64,000 nt of DNA from positions 161,274,053 to 161,338,052 of the forward strand of contig CM048552.1 of NCBI GenBank assembly GCA_026413225.1. The letters are read 5' to 3'. The stretch comes from Otis tarda (taxonomy: Eukaryota; Chordata; Aves; Otidiformes; Otididae). The translations under genes were made by a program, and so were the position numbers. Under the pieces are notes generated by a model, which searched no databases, was not told the DNA's origin, and worked only from the letters and a program-made list of their open reading frames with translations. Of the stretch, positions 1 to 14,700 are shown in pieces. The stretch's first letter is position 1. The number at the start of each line of letters is the position of its first letter.

Positions 1-2172
1 AGAACTAATCAACAAAATTCAGAGGGATCAAGGATAAAATATAAGCAAATTTAGAACACGAAAGAAGAATTTCACACTATATTTCTATATATTCACTTCT
101 AAAGAAACTCTGATAAATTAATGATGACCAAGATGTTATGTTTCACAGAGGATCGATAATTTTAGATGTCTTCATTTTGAAGTGCTCCAAGTTAAGTATA
201 TGTCATGAGGTCTTTCTTCATCATTAGTAGGATGTCTGAAAGTTTCTTAAATTCAATGACCGGTTGAATGTCTGTAAGTCTCTCTTGCAGTATTATGCAT
301 GTACAGCACAACCACCCAGACAAATAATAAAAAGTGACATAAAATTAGGTTTTCAAACACAAGAGCATTTGATTCGAGAAGAACGCTATCTTAATAACTG
401 AAAGATGACCTCCACTCAATACTCCTCTGGCAAAACAGAGTCTTCTGTTAGAACAGACAAGAACTATCCATGAATTCTACGTATCCTTGTTATACTACCA
501 ACCTCTGCCATGAAAAAGACCTTCCAATCTTGCTCAACTGAGCATTTTTAGTGTTACATATCATTCTACTGTGAAATCTGTGTTTAAAAAAAGTCATTAT
601 CCTGTTGCAATCTATACAGAACTGAAGATCAAATATCAGAAGAAAATTTCCTGGCACACTGCTTTTTCCTAGCCTAGAAAGCATCTTCTAACTTCACCTA
701 ACACTGTTAGAGGAAGAATTCCCCCAAATTGAAAAACATCAGTGACATGAGACCAATAAATGTAAAGCTTTTAAATTGATCTCCTAAGCTACCATGGTTA
801 ATTAGTTGGACAACTGAATCATCAAAATCTACACGCCCTGTAACTGTTCATCCCAGGCTCTAATACATTTCAGTCACTGGGCACAATGTCCTTGTAGAAG
901 CCACATAGCTGAAACCAAACGAATGCCGCATCTCGAAAACGAAAAGCCAGTTGGCAGAGGACAGAAACATCCAGCCATCGGAGGAAACCATTTTTCACAG
1001 AACAGTCTTTCTATCACTGTTCTCTGTCCTGAGCCTCAACTGAGACCTATAAAATACCTTCAACAGATGAGCCTGGAAACTAAAACACATTATTATACCG
1101 GACAGTAAAAGTTATGGACTGAATAAAGATATTGCACATTCCATTTTTTTCCCTGTGACACCCTGCCAACTACCCCTGAATGTTTCATAGTCATTCACCA
1201 CCCACTTCTGTCAGCTCTGTGCAGAATAATGATCTTCCCACCTCTGCTTTATTAACAACCCCTTCTTTCACCAAGTGCCAACCGCCCCTTTTCTCTCAAA
1301 TTGCTTTGCTGATTAGCAGAATGACATCAAATACAACTGTTTCTAACCAGCAGCTATTTTTTCACTTTTCTCTTTCTGGTCCACATCTAAACAAAGTACT
1401 TTAGTGCCCTGTTTCTCTTCAGCTCAGTCAGTCAATATAATAAAAGACACTAATTCTATTTTTTTCCCCCTGATTTGTAAATTGTGATGCTATATGGACA
1501 CAGAGTCTCACAGAATCTTCCTGATTTGATAATATAAGGTAAAACTCCGCAGTTAGCTTTGTTCAGTGTAAAGAGTAAATGGAGTTGAGGATATGACATT
1601 AAGTACCGTGCAGGAAGTACAGAACTATCTTATTTTCATTATTTTGATGTATCAAAAATCATCTCCTTTGCAAAACATATGGGCACTATGCCTAACTATG
1701 TTTATATTGATTAGTCTGGACTCAGGTGCAAATACAGAAATATATTTGAAACAAAATGCTTCCATTTTATTTTTTGACTGGGGGCCTCAATTTGAAAAAA
1801 TGTACTGAAATCACTGGGAGTTGTGAATACTTGGCAACTCTGAAAATCAAGTCCTTCTTTATTTATTACAGTTGGTATAGTAATCTTCAGAACCATTTAA
1901 CTATGTTATGAAAGTGACATATCAGATGAGAATGAATAAAATGCCCAAATCCTTATTATAAAAAAAAAAAAAAGAAAAAAAGATGTAGCACCAGCTGTCT
2001 CCAGACAAAGTCAGATACAAAGTAATAACTTTCTCTTTGCAGCACCTGTACTCAATTTCTAAGGTACATCTGTCATTTTATTTTAACAAACGCTAACAAG
2101 ATCAGTTCACAGCCATCTGTGTCTCTCTACCTTGTAAGCAACTCGGGTTGCTTTGCTTTAAGAAACAGCATT

Positions 2173-2200
2173 CAAAGCAAAGCAAAACAAAGCAAAGCAA
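2173..2200. repeat. AAAGC microsatellite, short
   Basis: About five units of CAAAG/CAAAA in a row. It is simple sequence with no coding meaning. Confidence 0.8.
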
Positions 2201-4421
2201 ATCAACTGAAAAAGATTAAAGATGACATTTTGAAGTTCATTACAGCTTACAATAGGTATTCCCATGTACTTATTATTGTAAGTCCCATGTGCTCAAGTGT
2301 AGGTGAGGTCGGAAATGATGCAGAGCTTGCAGAACACCCCCAGTCCCTCTTCAGCAGCAGCTCTATTGTGTTACCACAGAGCTAAACCTACTGGAAGGGG
2401 TTACAAGTTTTTAACATCTCATAGTGCTTCTCTTTAGCCATCCCCTGCTATGAAAGAGATCAAGAAGGGTCAATATAATGACACCTTACACTTCCTAAGA
2501 ATCCACGTAATGGAAAGTTAGTGGACAGAGTCTTTCCATCGCAATGTAGCACCAATCCCCAAACAATGAGACTACAGCCACAGGTAACTGGGCTATGGTT
2601 CCTAACCAGTACAGGTAAAGAAAAAGCTGAAAATGTACATACCACAAGAGTTGCCTAGGCATGGTTTATAAATAGCATAATTATTTAACTAAAAAGAAAT
2701 GAATAAGGATAAGCCTCTGAGGCTCGCTGGATACAGCCTCCCAGTCTTGTATAAATAGAAGTCTACTTTGATCCAAGTCCTCCACACATGGTATCGAATC
2801 ACATCGCCCAGAACAGCAGCAGTTTGGAAAAACAATAATGTGTGGCATTAGAAGCAGAATTTCTGATGCAGAAATTAGGACCGAGGGAGAGACAGTACAT
2901 TAATTCAGTATTAAATGGAGCCAATTTAGGGAGATGAAAGCAAAACAAAATGAAAAACCCAGAAAATTATCAGATCAGAGCCAAGCACTGTGGATTTATT
3001 TTAGTCCCTCTGTAGTCAAATAAAGTATTTATTTTCCCTCATTTGTAGAACCAAAACTTTGCTATTAGTGAAGAATATGAGTTGTGGTCTAATTATAGAA
3101 AAAAAGATATTTCTGTCTAAAGAAAGAAGTACAGTTTGTAAACCAGGCAATATTCTGTTCCAGTTTATGGTTGATTATGAATGTTGGTCAGTCAGAGCCT
3201 CAAGCCACCTACAGATAAGCAGCCATGTATAACTACATCCTATCTATATAATGGAGGAAGCTGCAATTAGGACTCAAGCTTTGCCAGAAATCTACGGATA
3301 GACCATAAAGATAAAAAGTCCAAATCGTTACTACAGAGTCAGTCTGCAAGAAGATGGCAGATTCAAAGAAACAAAACCTACAGGGACAAGGGATTATGGA
3401 AAACATTTAGCAAATCAATCAAAGCCAACAAACACGGCAAAGGCAAGAGACTGTCAAGAACCTAAGACACTTAGTGCCAGGTTAATTGCAGTAAAATAGA
3501 CAGGAATTTGAAATTATGAGTAATGGATGGGTTATAAAAACATTCCAGTAGCTCTGCTCTGGAATGTAATGAAACTGTAGAGCCTTCCAAGTAGCAGCAA
3601 GGACTAGAGATGGGACAGGACTGTCACGCTTACTGAGGGTAATACTGTGCTCAAGAACTTTGCAAAGCAAAAAAGAAGAGCATCTGAGGTTACAATTCAT
3701 GCTGCCAGTGACTTGGCATCTTGTCAGTTCTTCATGGCAACAAGTATTTGCAAAGTAAATGACATAAAGCTCTAACTGTAACAGAGCAGTGTCCTTAAAG
3801 ACTAATCTACTTTTATGAATACCAACATCTGATTTTTTTTTCTCCTTTCACAAAGACTACACTTCAACTTTTAAAGTCAAAAATACCTCTTTGCCAGTTT
3901 GTTTACCCTCTCTGACTAGCAAAAAGAATATACTCTTGATCAGATGATATCATATAACTGATAATGCTACCATTAAGGCCACCGATATCACAGGAGACAG
4001 GTGAAAAAACAGCATGTGCACTACAAAGCATGCATGGGTGTCAATTTTTAGTACAAACACAAACCCTTTTATTTTCTCTATAAAACTTAGTAGTATCAAT
4101 GATTTTTATTTTCAATACCTCCTAAGAAAGTCACAGTTCATTTCTCAAATGTTCCCAGAGGAGATTCAAGACTTTGCTTAAGTACTTTGATGGAGAATGC
4201 TTACAGTAAATACAGTGAAGAAGGAAGCTGGCAGCATTCGACATCTCAGTGGGAAAACAATTACCTGTCCTTCCACTCCTTCCACACTTCACCTCTTTAA
4301 GTCTTCTAGATTATCACTCAACTTCAAAAATAACAACATTTCTGTGATAAACAACAGTTTTGTTCCTTTTGTGTCCTTAGTGTTTTGATTTGATTATTTC
4401 CAAGATAACACAAAATATTGG

Positions 4422-4442
4422 GTTGTTTACATAGTAAACAAC
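4422..4442. repeat. Perfect palindrome with two forkhead-like cores
   Basis: GTTGTTTAC, then ATA, then GTAAACAAC: a 9-base stem with a 3-base spacer. Each arm contains the sequence GTAAACA (or its complement), the core recognised by forkhead (FOX) proteins. Binding is not shown by sequence alone. Confidence 0.5.
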
Positions 4443-7400
4443 TATGAGTATTGCACATATATTAAATAGTATACCTATTTTCATTGTGAAAATCTTAGTA
4501 AATCTTACTTAGGGGATATCTGACTTATCTAATTTATTGGAAGGATAACACTTTAAAAATGTAATTATTATTTTTAATGTATAGATACGTAAGATTGATT
4601 TTCTTTTTTTCCCACCCTGTTTCCAAATGCTCTGAGGTCTTAACAAACTTACTTACACTTACAAACTACTTGCCATTATACTTCAATTCAGGGTCAGTTT
4701 CAGATTCTGAAGATCTTCAAGTGTTATCATTTCATCGACATTTATATTAAGGATTTCCCACAGTTGCCCAACCTAAAGTGTCTAAGGCCCTTCAACATGC
4801 TCTATTTTATCTGCGATATTGGCATGATCCTGGTCAAAGTGATGCAAGATCTATGAGAGATTCATGCCCCTCTGGGCTAGAAGACAGGCAGAATACCACA
4901 GGTGTCTCAAATAGAACGGACAACTACATTAGGGAAAAAAAAAACAGACATGCAGGATGAGATTCAACTCTCAGGTAAAGGCACTTATATTTATTTACAT
5001 GCCCCTGCTCCCACTATCATCAACAGGGATGAAAACTTTAATTAATTTGCCTGAACGTAAGTATCTAGCACCTTTTGAAATAATCTAGGATATCCTCCTG
5101 CCCGCCCTTCAGCTGCTACTCCAGAAGCATGTGCTGTCTCATGTCTGCCAGCCCTGGAAAAATGCCCCAGAAAGTCCGTAGTGGCTCAGGTACCACTAAG
5201 CACCAATGTGCAGGAACCAGAAGGTGTCCTTGGCCAATTCAGTCAGGGCCTTGAAAGCTGATCCCTGATCTTGGTTCAATTACCTAAGCAGTGTCTACCT
5301 CCTTCTGAGATGTCAAGCCTGGACAATGAATTGAGACCAATAAACAGTCAGACTCCATTGTCTTTATTTACTAGATCTCCATTGCCTATGATAAGAATTT
5401 AGACACTTTACTCACTGGTAAACATAAGTACAACTAAATTTAAGCAGTCTAGTTTGAAACCAAGTCCCATCCAAATATAAGTTCCCTAAATATAAGTTTT
5501 TAATGACCTTGTACATACAATACCATGCACCTTGAATGATATTAACCACCTATGTTTAAGAAGCTGTATCCTTCTACAAGAGCATAATATAACTTTGGTG
5601 TGAATTCAGGCACGTAAACAAAGATGTCTAGTGTTATTTGGGATGTTCTAGGATACTCAAGACATAAGGCATTATGCCATAGGATATAGCAAGGGTTCTA
5701 CTTTTCTGAAGTGACAGCTGGAGGTCAAAACCAGTATCTCATGGCATTTAAAATGGCACTGGATTACTATATATAGGTACTTTAATTAAGTAATCTACTA
5801 TTTTATTTTCCAGCATTATCACAGACATTTCAGTTTACAAACCTCCCCAAAATCATGCATGGCTAAATGCTGAGAAGCCAAATGTTCCAAGCCAAAGAGA
5901 CAAAGTCTATAGAGAAGATCAGTAAAGAAATTTATATTTTCTCTGTCTTGTACTTTCAAACAAAACTACTTTAAGAATATAAGCTCACTTCATAAAAATA
6001 CAAGAAACAGAACCTCAAAATTTCCCATTTATTATAAATTAATTGATCTACAACCATTGGTTATCCGTTCTGAATGAAATGTTAGGACCTAACTGTAAAC
6101 ACCTATTGAGATTAAATCTACAGTTGGGTGATCTCTCTCCAACTATCACCATACCCATTTCCTACCTTGTATCACTTCACACAGATGCATTTTGTTCAGA
6201 CACTCTAAAATTGCTTCTTTCAGAAAACATGAGTTAATTAATTTTTTTGCATGCTCTAGCTGAGCTGCAGTGATACGCCTAGTAGGCAAGGAACCGTTCA
6301 AAGTTCTATGAAACAGCTTATAAGTACTACTTTTGAACTGCCTTAAAGAATTAAAGCAAGGCAGCACTAATAATAGTGAAGAATTTTACTAGTAATAGAA
6401 GTTAATCTATTCAAAAAACCAACAAAACAACAAAAAACCACCAGCTAAAACTAAATTGCAGTAAAGTTTTTGATGCACTCACTTCATATCACTATAACCT
6501 TTTATGGCTAGAATAGTTTCTCCCTTGGCCATGCATTTTACTGGCTCCCAACATTATAACCTTCTAAGAAGTTAAAGGGTCTGCATAATGGGCACTTCTT
6601 GATGTCTTATCCCATTTCACCCCATTTTGAAGACAAATCACCCAACCAAGAGTGTCAAACGTGGCAGAAGCACTAGCTCCCTCCATTCCCAGAGGCTTCA
6701 AGAACTCTCTCAATTTCATGCTTCCTTGCACAACTTTATTTACACTAAAACCATTCTGCTATGTGCTTTAGAGCAAATACTTGGTCTTGATCTCCTAGCA
6801 AATCTTGACTATATTATCTGAACACTCTGTGAAGCCTTGAGTCTTTACTATAGACTGTGGCTGACATATCAGGTGAAATACAAGTGAACTGCATAATGGA
6901 AGTTAATGTTCCATCAAAATGGGGTCAACGGGATACAATCAAATGTGTATATCATCTACTCACAGTGTGCAAGCTTTTCTTTGAAACAGAATTTAGATTT
7001 GAAGTGAATGCTGTAACACAGATATTTGGTATACTTTGGTGACGTGCTGCTAATTATCTTTTTTAAATTCAAATTGATGTTTCAGAGAGATTCTTTCAAC
7101 AACTGTTCAGATTAATAATAATTTAATTTTAAAATTTATAATACTTATCGTTTCTCAGCAACATTTCCACGAATAAATACAGCTACAAATACAACATCAA
7201 ATACTACTGAGGCTGCATTTGACAAGCTTAATTACACAGGCTTTTTAAAAAATTACTTTTATACTGTTTGATTGTCTCTGTAAATTATCACGTCAAACTC
7301 CAGCATTTAGCATAGTGTCTTCGTAAAAAAAGCTTCATGCATTATGTGAAGAAATAGATTTCTTCTTGAAAGACACTCTCTTTAACACTCAAAGCCTTAA

Positions 7401-8267
7401 AAAAATGCAGTAAACACTGCTGAATACCTATCTTTTATGCAGAACATAAAGCTTCTCTTCAAAGCTCTTATTTAAATATGTTAACTACTTAGACACTTTT
7501 CTAATGCAAATTGGCATGAACTGAAAGACACACTGAAAAGCATTTTTTGCTGCATGCCATTCAAAGTTAAATGTACCTGTTTTGTACTTCTGTAGAAGTA
7601 CAGCTATTTCCTACTTCCCTGGAACTTTTCTCACAAGAATTTAAATTGTAAGATGAAAGAGAATACTTGTATTTCACACCATGACGGAAAGGACCTGGTT
7701 CAGTTTCTGACTTCGGTTGTTCTGACAAGCTATTTCATTCATATTAAACAGACAGAAATCTCAGCTATACAGAAAACAACAGTAAAAAATGACAATTGTA
7801 TTATAAAATAGTGTTAAGTAATTTCCATTGCTATCCATACAACTGCATTTTCCTAAGTTGCTCATCTAAATTGAAAATGCTGATGAAACTCACACTCGGT
7901 CTTCTAAGTACTGAAAGATAATTAGATTATTATACACTCCCATCTATCTAGAGATTATACTTGAAATTTCATATCTCTTACAGCAACTTTTTTCTTACTT
8001 TCACAATCACAGAACACTTTGTAAAACAAGTGGCAAAAACTTTTACTTGTGGAGATAACAGTATTTTACATTAGAAGTTATCTCATAAAATATCTTCCAG
8101 TTCCTTGTTGAGATACAGGAATTTTATTCTAAATCAGGTGTATTCAGTTGGCAAAGACTTCTTACAAAGCGTTTCAAAAACTTTTCAGAAATTTTACTGC
8201 TTTTTTTTTTTCAAATGACAGAAGAGGCTACTTCAGCAATGTCAGACAGACTTTTTTTTTCGTATAG

Positions 8268-8718
8268 CTTTTGAATATCTCCAAGGATGGAGACTCCACA
8301 ACCTCTCTGGGCATCCTGTGCCAGTGCTCTGCTATTCTCACAGTCAAAAAATGTTTCCTGATGCTCAGAGGGAACCTCCCGTGCCTCTTGTTCTGTCTCT
8401 GAGCAGAGCCTGGCTCTGTCCCCTTTGCACCCTCCCTTCAGGTATTTTTACACATTGATAAGACCCACCTCGCCTGGCCTTCTCTAATCCAGGCCAAAGA
8501 GTCCCAGCTCTCTTAGCGTCTTCCTGTATGTCCAGTGCTCCAGTCCTTTAGTCATCTTAAGGACTCTTCACTGGACTTGCTCCAGTATGCCCATGTCTTA
8601 TACCTCCAGGTGCTTTTCTGCAAAGCTGCTTTCCAGTCAGTCGAACCCCTGAGATTGTTCCTCCCCAGGTACAGGACTTTGTACTTACTTCCATTGGTTG
8701 AACTACATCAGGTTCCTG
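8268..8718 (-). mobile_element. CR1 LINE fragment (3' region, extreme end missing)
   Basis: The plus strand reads as the complement of the CR1 3' region: TTGAATATCTCCAAGGATGG, then CCACAACCTCTCTGGGCA, later GGCCTTCTCTAATCCAGGCC, and last a stretch ending TCATCAGGTTCCTG. CR1 is the main non-LTR retrotransposon of birds. The copy lies in the sense direction of GPC6. It covers the end of the reverse transcriptase reading frame and much of the 3' untranslated part. The last tens of bases with the ATTCTATG repeats are missing. The order of blocks is normal and the divergence moderate. Confidence 0.88.
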
Positions 8719-11700
8719 TTTTCCTTTATTCTTCTTAAAACAAATTACATTGGGATAACACTCTGGAGAGATACAATCGAAAGGTCAAAACTGTAAGAAA
8801 GCTTCTTGGAGTTTAAAGTACTATGGCCTTTAGAAAGAGTTTAAGGGATTTTGCTTTGTAAACTTTGTATGTTTGTGAAATTTCTTTCTTCAGTATTAAA
8901 CCCATGCTTTCCTCCTACTCTTATCCAAAAGTGAGACTGTTTAAATGTGAGCCTAAATAATGAAAATCTTGAGTTAAGTAATGGAAAAAAGAATCAAAAT
9001 CCAATATCTGAGATAGTGCAAATATTTGCCCTTTTAATTTTGTCTTAAACCATTTTTTTAGGAAAAAAACCCTTTTCCCTACAAGCCCGTGTGACATTTT
9101 TAAAAGTCACTCCATGCATTTTGATTTTGTTTTCCTAAACTCAAAATTTTCTGTTTTCTTTTTTTTACCTTCTATATGAAGCCATGCAATCATCATGTTA
9201 TTGTGTCACATAGTGCCACATAACAGTAAGACATATTCATCATGTAACAGATTTGTGTCCAATCATATTAAGAAGAGAGAAGGCATATTACAAATCTTCA
9301 GTATTTATGTAAGACAGATAAATTGTGGGCAAAATTGTCATACTCCTTCAAATCTTCTTTAAAACAATCTAACTCAATGTTCTTACTTCACCACCTTGAT
9401 CTAGTAAACACCAACTCTGAAAACAGACTTCTCCGTATCTCTGAAACAACTTTTTCCAACATTTGCTCTTAGTTCTGTCTTAACTATTTGCTAATTTGAC
9501 ATTTGTTAATGGATTTTTTTTCTTTTTTTTTTTTTCCTCTGTCCATACTGACACAAAAAATACAAAAATAAGATAAATTCTTCTTCAGAGGAGTCAAAAC
9601 TGGACAACAATCTGTTAACTTGTTTATCTGGAAGCTGAGGATTAGATTACAATTACAAATTAAGTTTCTTCATTTAGCAAAGTGACTGTGCTTTATATTC
9701 TTGGGAGCAGGGTAAAGCTGGATTTAGTTCAAGGGCAACAAAAAGCAAAGACCAAGCATACTTATGTAGAACCTCATATACAGCTTTGCCTTCGGAACTA
9801 ATGAAGAAAGAACAAGCAAGTAGACTCAACAGAAGATTTAGGAAAATTTGCATGCAAATCCTTCCAAGGAAACCCAGAAACAGCGAGGAAGAATTGTCCA
9901 GCATCATCAGTGTCCTACTGCTAGCACAGAGCTGGGATGCTGAGACCTTGCCAAACACCCCCTCCACCACCATGTGTTGATGGCCATAAAACCCAGAGTA
10001 ACAGAGGAAAGGTGAGCATAACCCCAGGGAAAAGAGGTACATAGGTACACATACTGGGAGTGCAAGTGTAACATTTTAATTGTATCACTATTGGGACATT
10101 TTCTATGATTATGTTCTTTTCTGTAATTAGAACCTGAACTAGCAAAAAATTTGTTCTAGACTCACAATATATTGTTGGCTGTATAAAATGTATGTTCCTT
10201 TTTTGACCATAACAAAACTTTACATGCAACACTGCATGTGTTTAAAGGTAAAAACAGAGCTGCCATTCTGCAAAAGGCTGTAAGTTCACTTTTAAAGAAT
10301 AATGTTTTTCACATAAGGTTTGGTGTAGACAGATTGCCCTTCCATATGTTTTTTTCAAACCTCCAGTGAGATGTTGCCCTACCAAAACAAACTAAAACCA
10401 AATCCTTACCTATGATTTTTGTTGGAAGAGATGATTATCTTTAATTATTTTTATAATTACAAATTATTCCTATATGCTATATTCCAAAGATGAATTTATA
10501 TCATATTAATTCAACATTCATATTAATTTCCATATAAATAGCTAGATTACCTCATATTTGACACTAACATTTTTACTATTAAATTATATTTCACCGTTTT
10601 ATGTCTTTCTTTCCAGCCAGAGTTTCTAATGACTCATTTATCTGCAAATGAGAAATCATATCAAATAAACCATATATGATTGGACAAAATGACTATGCAA
10701 TTACTGTTATTCTCTTGCTTTAAGTATGTTTCTACTATGATTTTCTGCACCAACTTGTTCTGCTCATCTGTCTTCTATTTCAACTTTTGGATAATATGCA
10801 ATGACAACACAAATTTTACATTTTTTTTCTTTCCCAGTGAAACTCTGAATTTCCTTCATAATGTCTTACTGTGCAAATATCTGGAAAATTTACTTTGCGA
10901 TTCGTTACTGAGATATTTGAAACATTGACCCATAAAGTCAGCAAACTAGTTCAGCATGTGCTTACTTGATATCCCCATCTAAAAGTGGCAAAATATAAAC
11001 ATCAGATTCAGCTTTTTTTTTTTGGTGAAGAATATAGGGTTCACCTAAAACAAAAGATTTTGTGAATTTCAGGCAGTTTAAATGAGTTGATTCAGAAAAA
11101 AAAATCAAATAGAGTGGGATATTATTTTTTAAAATTGAGATTACTCTGTGCTTTGTCATTTCTCTAAAATGCTACTTGAAACATACTAAAATGCCCAAAT
11201 TCTCCACAAAATGTTTACTTTTAATTGAAATTGTCATTCTAAAGCTATGAATTCTCAGATTCATTTAAATTTGCAGAAAATATATTGCATATTTAACTGA
11301 TACATCCTCCTCTCATCTATTCTGATTTGTCTAACCAACCTTCAAATAAAAGGAAAACTATACACCTGATTAGGATAGGACAAGACCAGGATTATATTTA
11401 ACAAAGGCATACAAGCAATACTTTAACTTTAGCCACCTTTCTATATCTCATTGATTCCAGGGAGATAAAAGTGCATCCTTAATAAACAGATGCATTCTGT
11501 CCTAGATATTTTTGTCCTTGGGTAAACCAAAATATCTTTAAGCATCCTCATTTCCCCAACTCCGAAAGTTATCTGGATGTCTATATAAAATATCCTACAT
11601 CGATTGATTAAAACAAGCAAACAAAAAAGAATGATCATAATATCATCACAATCATTATGAAAATATTACAAATAATTTCCATCACAGTAAAATATTAAAT

Positions 11701-14700
11701 TTCTATTAATTTTCATTCCACTCTTCATGGAGAGGAAGAATGTCCTCTCCCAGTGGTGAAAGAAAAAAAAAGCCATTAATGAGTTAAAGAAGTAGGCCAG
11801 AAAAAAATATTTTAATAAATTATTTCCATCAGATTCTGAAACAATCCTCTCATTTTCTGAAAGAAAGTTATTTAATGCACTTATTTATCATAATTTCATA
11901 GCCAGTGGGTTACTTGTTGGAAAACTTTTAATTTGGCAATATTTTAATATGCTTATATGCAGGTAATACACAGGCAAGTTTATAAAAAATGAACAGATAA
12001 TATATCAGTTCTTGCTACACCTAGCAAGAATGTAATCTTATATGCTGGCATTTGGTGCAATCTTCCCAGCTCTTTCTTTCAAAAGACAAATAAGAGTCCT
12101 TCCCTGTCTGGAGAAAATGTCTGTAGAGACATTTCATGCATAGTTAGAGGAATGTGACTAGGACTGCACTTACTTATCCAGGAGCTAGCATATGGAGGAA
12201 TATTGACCTGTGGAGGACTTAGTTGCCCAAACTCAGCATTATTTCAGGCAGTATGCTACCCTTCTTGGCCTCCAGCTACCTCCCCAAAAGAACGTAAGTC
12301 TTGTGGAGACCTTGCGCTCAGTTCTGTAATGCTCAGCCCAGGCAGTCTGCTCTCAGTGAGATGGAGAAAATTATTATGAATGTGTGAGAAAGTTGATTAG
12401 CTACATCATGCAATATAAGAAAAGCAAAACCAGAGACAGATGAGCAATTGCTTAGCAGATCAAGGATTCAAGAAAAAGAATACTGACATAGGAAGCTATG
12501 AAACCTAAGGAAAAAAGCAGAAACAGAAACTCAGCAATGCTGAACATCAGCCTGTTTCTCACCTGACTGTTGCGTGGTCACCCAGTTGAGATGTTTTGGG
12601 TATTTCATTGCAGGATCATACTAGAGCTTAGCCTAGAAGGTCATTAGTCCCAGTTATCTGTTGTGTGTATTAGCCAGAAAAAAATTGCTTTGCACTCTTA
12701 ACTTGTGTATGTCATTCTTGGCTGAGTCTCTCTGTGCACAACAGAATTGGCTCATACAAGAAGAAATGATACCTGGACATAATGTCTTGAGCACTTCGAG
12801 ATGCCTCAAAATATTATGCCTGGCTTCTAGCTGCCATACCAGAATGCTGTGGATCTCCAGTGTATCTGGGGTTTATCTGCCAGTTCCATGATGATGTGGC
12901 AGGTAACCTAGGGAATTTCAAATGGCTCAAATTTACAACTCATTCTGACCATCCTAGCTGTAGTTTACCTGCATGACAGGGAGGGGAAATATCTGTTTTA
13001 TGCTCCTACTCTGAAATCATCTTTGGAAGACCCTACTTTCCTCGCTGATTATGTTAAATTTTAGGGAACATCAAGTCCTGCATTAAGTTCCCAAATTAGG
13101 TCACCAAATGCATCTCTTGATGCTCGTATCAAGCATCAGCTTCAGACAGGAAAAATCTAAATGTAGATGCCATCATAGCAAGTGTCTAATATAGAGTCTA
13201 ATGGAAAACATCATAATATATCTGAGACATCTTCTGGGAATGGGAAAGCCTCCTGTTATATTGACTGAAGATCTGGGAAGCTGATGGGTCTCAATTTAAT
13301 TGCTGAAAACCAGTTGCTAAAAACTAATGCCACTGAAATAATCGAGGATGTATCTTGGATCATACAGGACACCTCACATAGAATTTTACACAAGCAACTA
13401 GATAATTATCTAATGTTTGTACGTGTGTTTAAGTAACTCTGTTCAGGCAAGGGAATCAGTAGATCTGGAGAGCTACTTAGTTCATCCGATTGGATAGCTG
13501 AAGAAATGCCAGCATCCACCAATGATTTTGGCTTGATTGCAAGCACTCAGTTCAACTTCTTTATCACAGGCATCTCATGTCATTTGAAATGCATTACTGT
13601 AATTTCCCTGACCTCAAACTGTCTCAGCAGAAGAATGTGGTTCTCCAAAATGTCGTGTGTCATATCTTTCTATTGCAATTAATGGACAAATTCCTGCCGA
13701 TTGCAACAAGCCTGGATCAGAGTTCTCGTGAAAAAGACCAACATAAAACAAAGCAGACTCATCAATGACTCTAGTAAGTCTTGTGACATGCCTGCTAATC
13801 TGGTAGACACATTTTGGATATTCTGGGTTTTCTCCAATGAAACTAGACACTGATGCTTATGTAACTGATTTGTGCCTCCTTTGACTTTAATAGAAGTTCA
13901 GATAGCTAAAACGCTACTGGTTGTGTGGTTGAATAAGATGGTTTTTAACAACTAATGTAGTTTCCTCAAACTATATGATAAAAGATCTTTTTTTCTAGAG
14001 GGGCAGGAGGGGAACCCCAAAAATCCCACAAAAACTCAACCTACCATATAACTTTGCTGGGCCAGTTGAATAGCAAACTAATACTGCACATTCCTAGATA
14101 TACTGTCTTCTGCATGCTTTCCAGAAGAATGTTGGCACCACTTCTTTGCAAATTAGTCTCTAAAAAATGTCTAGCCTACATGTTGACTCATGGAAAAGAA
14201 AACTTCTGGGAGTAGAAAGGAGTTTAGTACATTCCATGTTTGAGCTTACAATCACAACATCAGCATTTGGAAAAAGGAGATTCTCTCACACTCAAAAGAG
14301 AACCAAGGCTTGGTTATGAAACTAGATGATTTTGGTTTACATGAATTGTTCTGCTCTGTCTCCCCTACTCCCATAGCTTTGTACACATTTCTGAAGTAGA
14401 AACTACCTACATAAAATTAATCTTGATGACATCATGTGGAGCTAGTTAGTCAGAACACTTAAGGAGGATAAAGCACTTTAGCCTTAAGGACTCTTAAAAT
14501 GAGAATCATTTATTCTCTGTTGTCTTCCATGAAATGGATTCTCGCTGTTACTAATGTAAAAACCTGCTGCTAAATGTTTTGACTGTACATATTAGCCAGC
14601 TGGTGGTTCAATTCTTACTATTGAGTTGCCCAGAACTGAAATAATTAATTTAGCTAAGGAAAGTATATTGTGTTGTACCTTTTGGATTTGTGACTGTAAT

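Larger units (their letters stand above)
1..8267. other. Intron 2, unique AT-rich sequence
   Basis: No gene or recognised interspersed repeat was found. Open frames are all short (88 residues or fewer) and look random. Small items are an AAAGC-type microsatellite near 2173-2200 and a perfect 9-base-stem palindrome at 4422-4442. The part near 5080-5330 is more GC-rich than its surroundings, but I do not recognise it. Confidence 0.6.

Noticed and set aside
9674-10232. Two overlapping minus-strand frames of 122 and 103 codons
   Set aside because: They overlap in different frames and have no recognisable motif, as expected of random open sequence.
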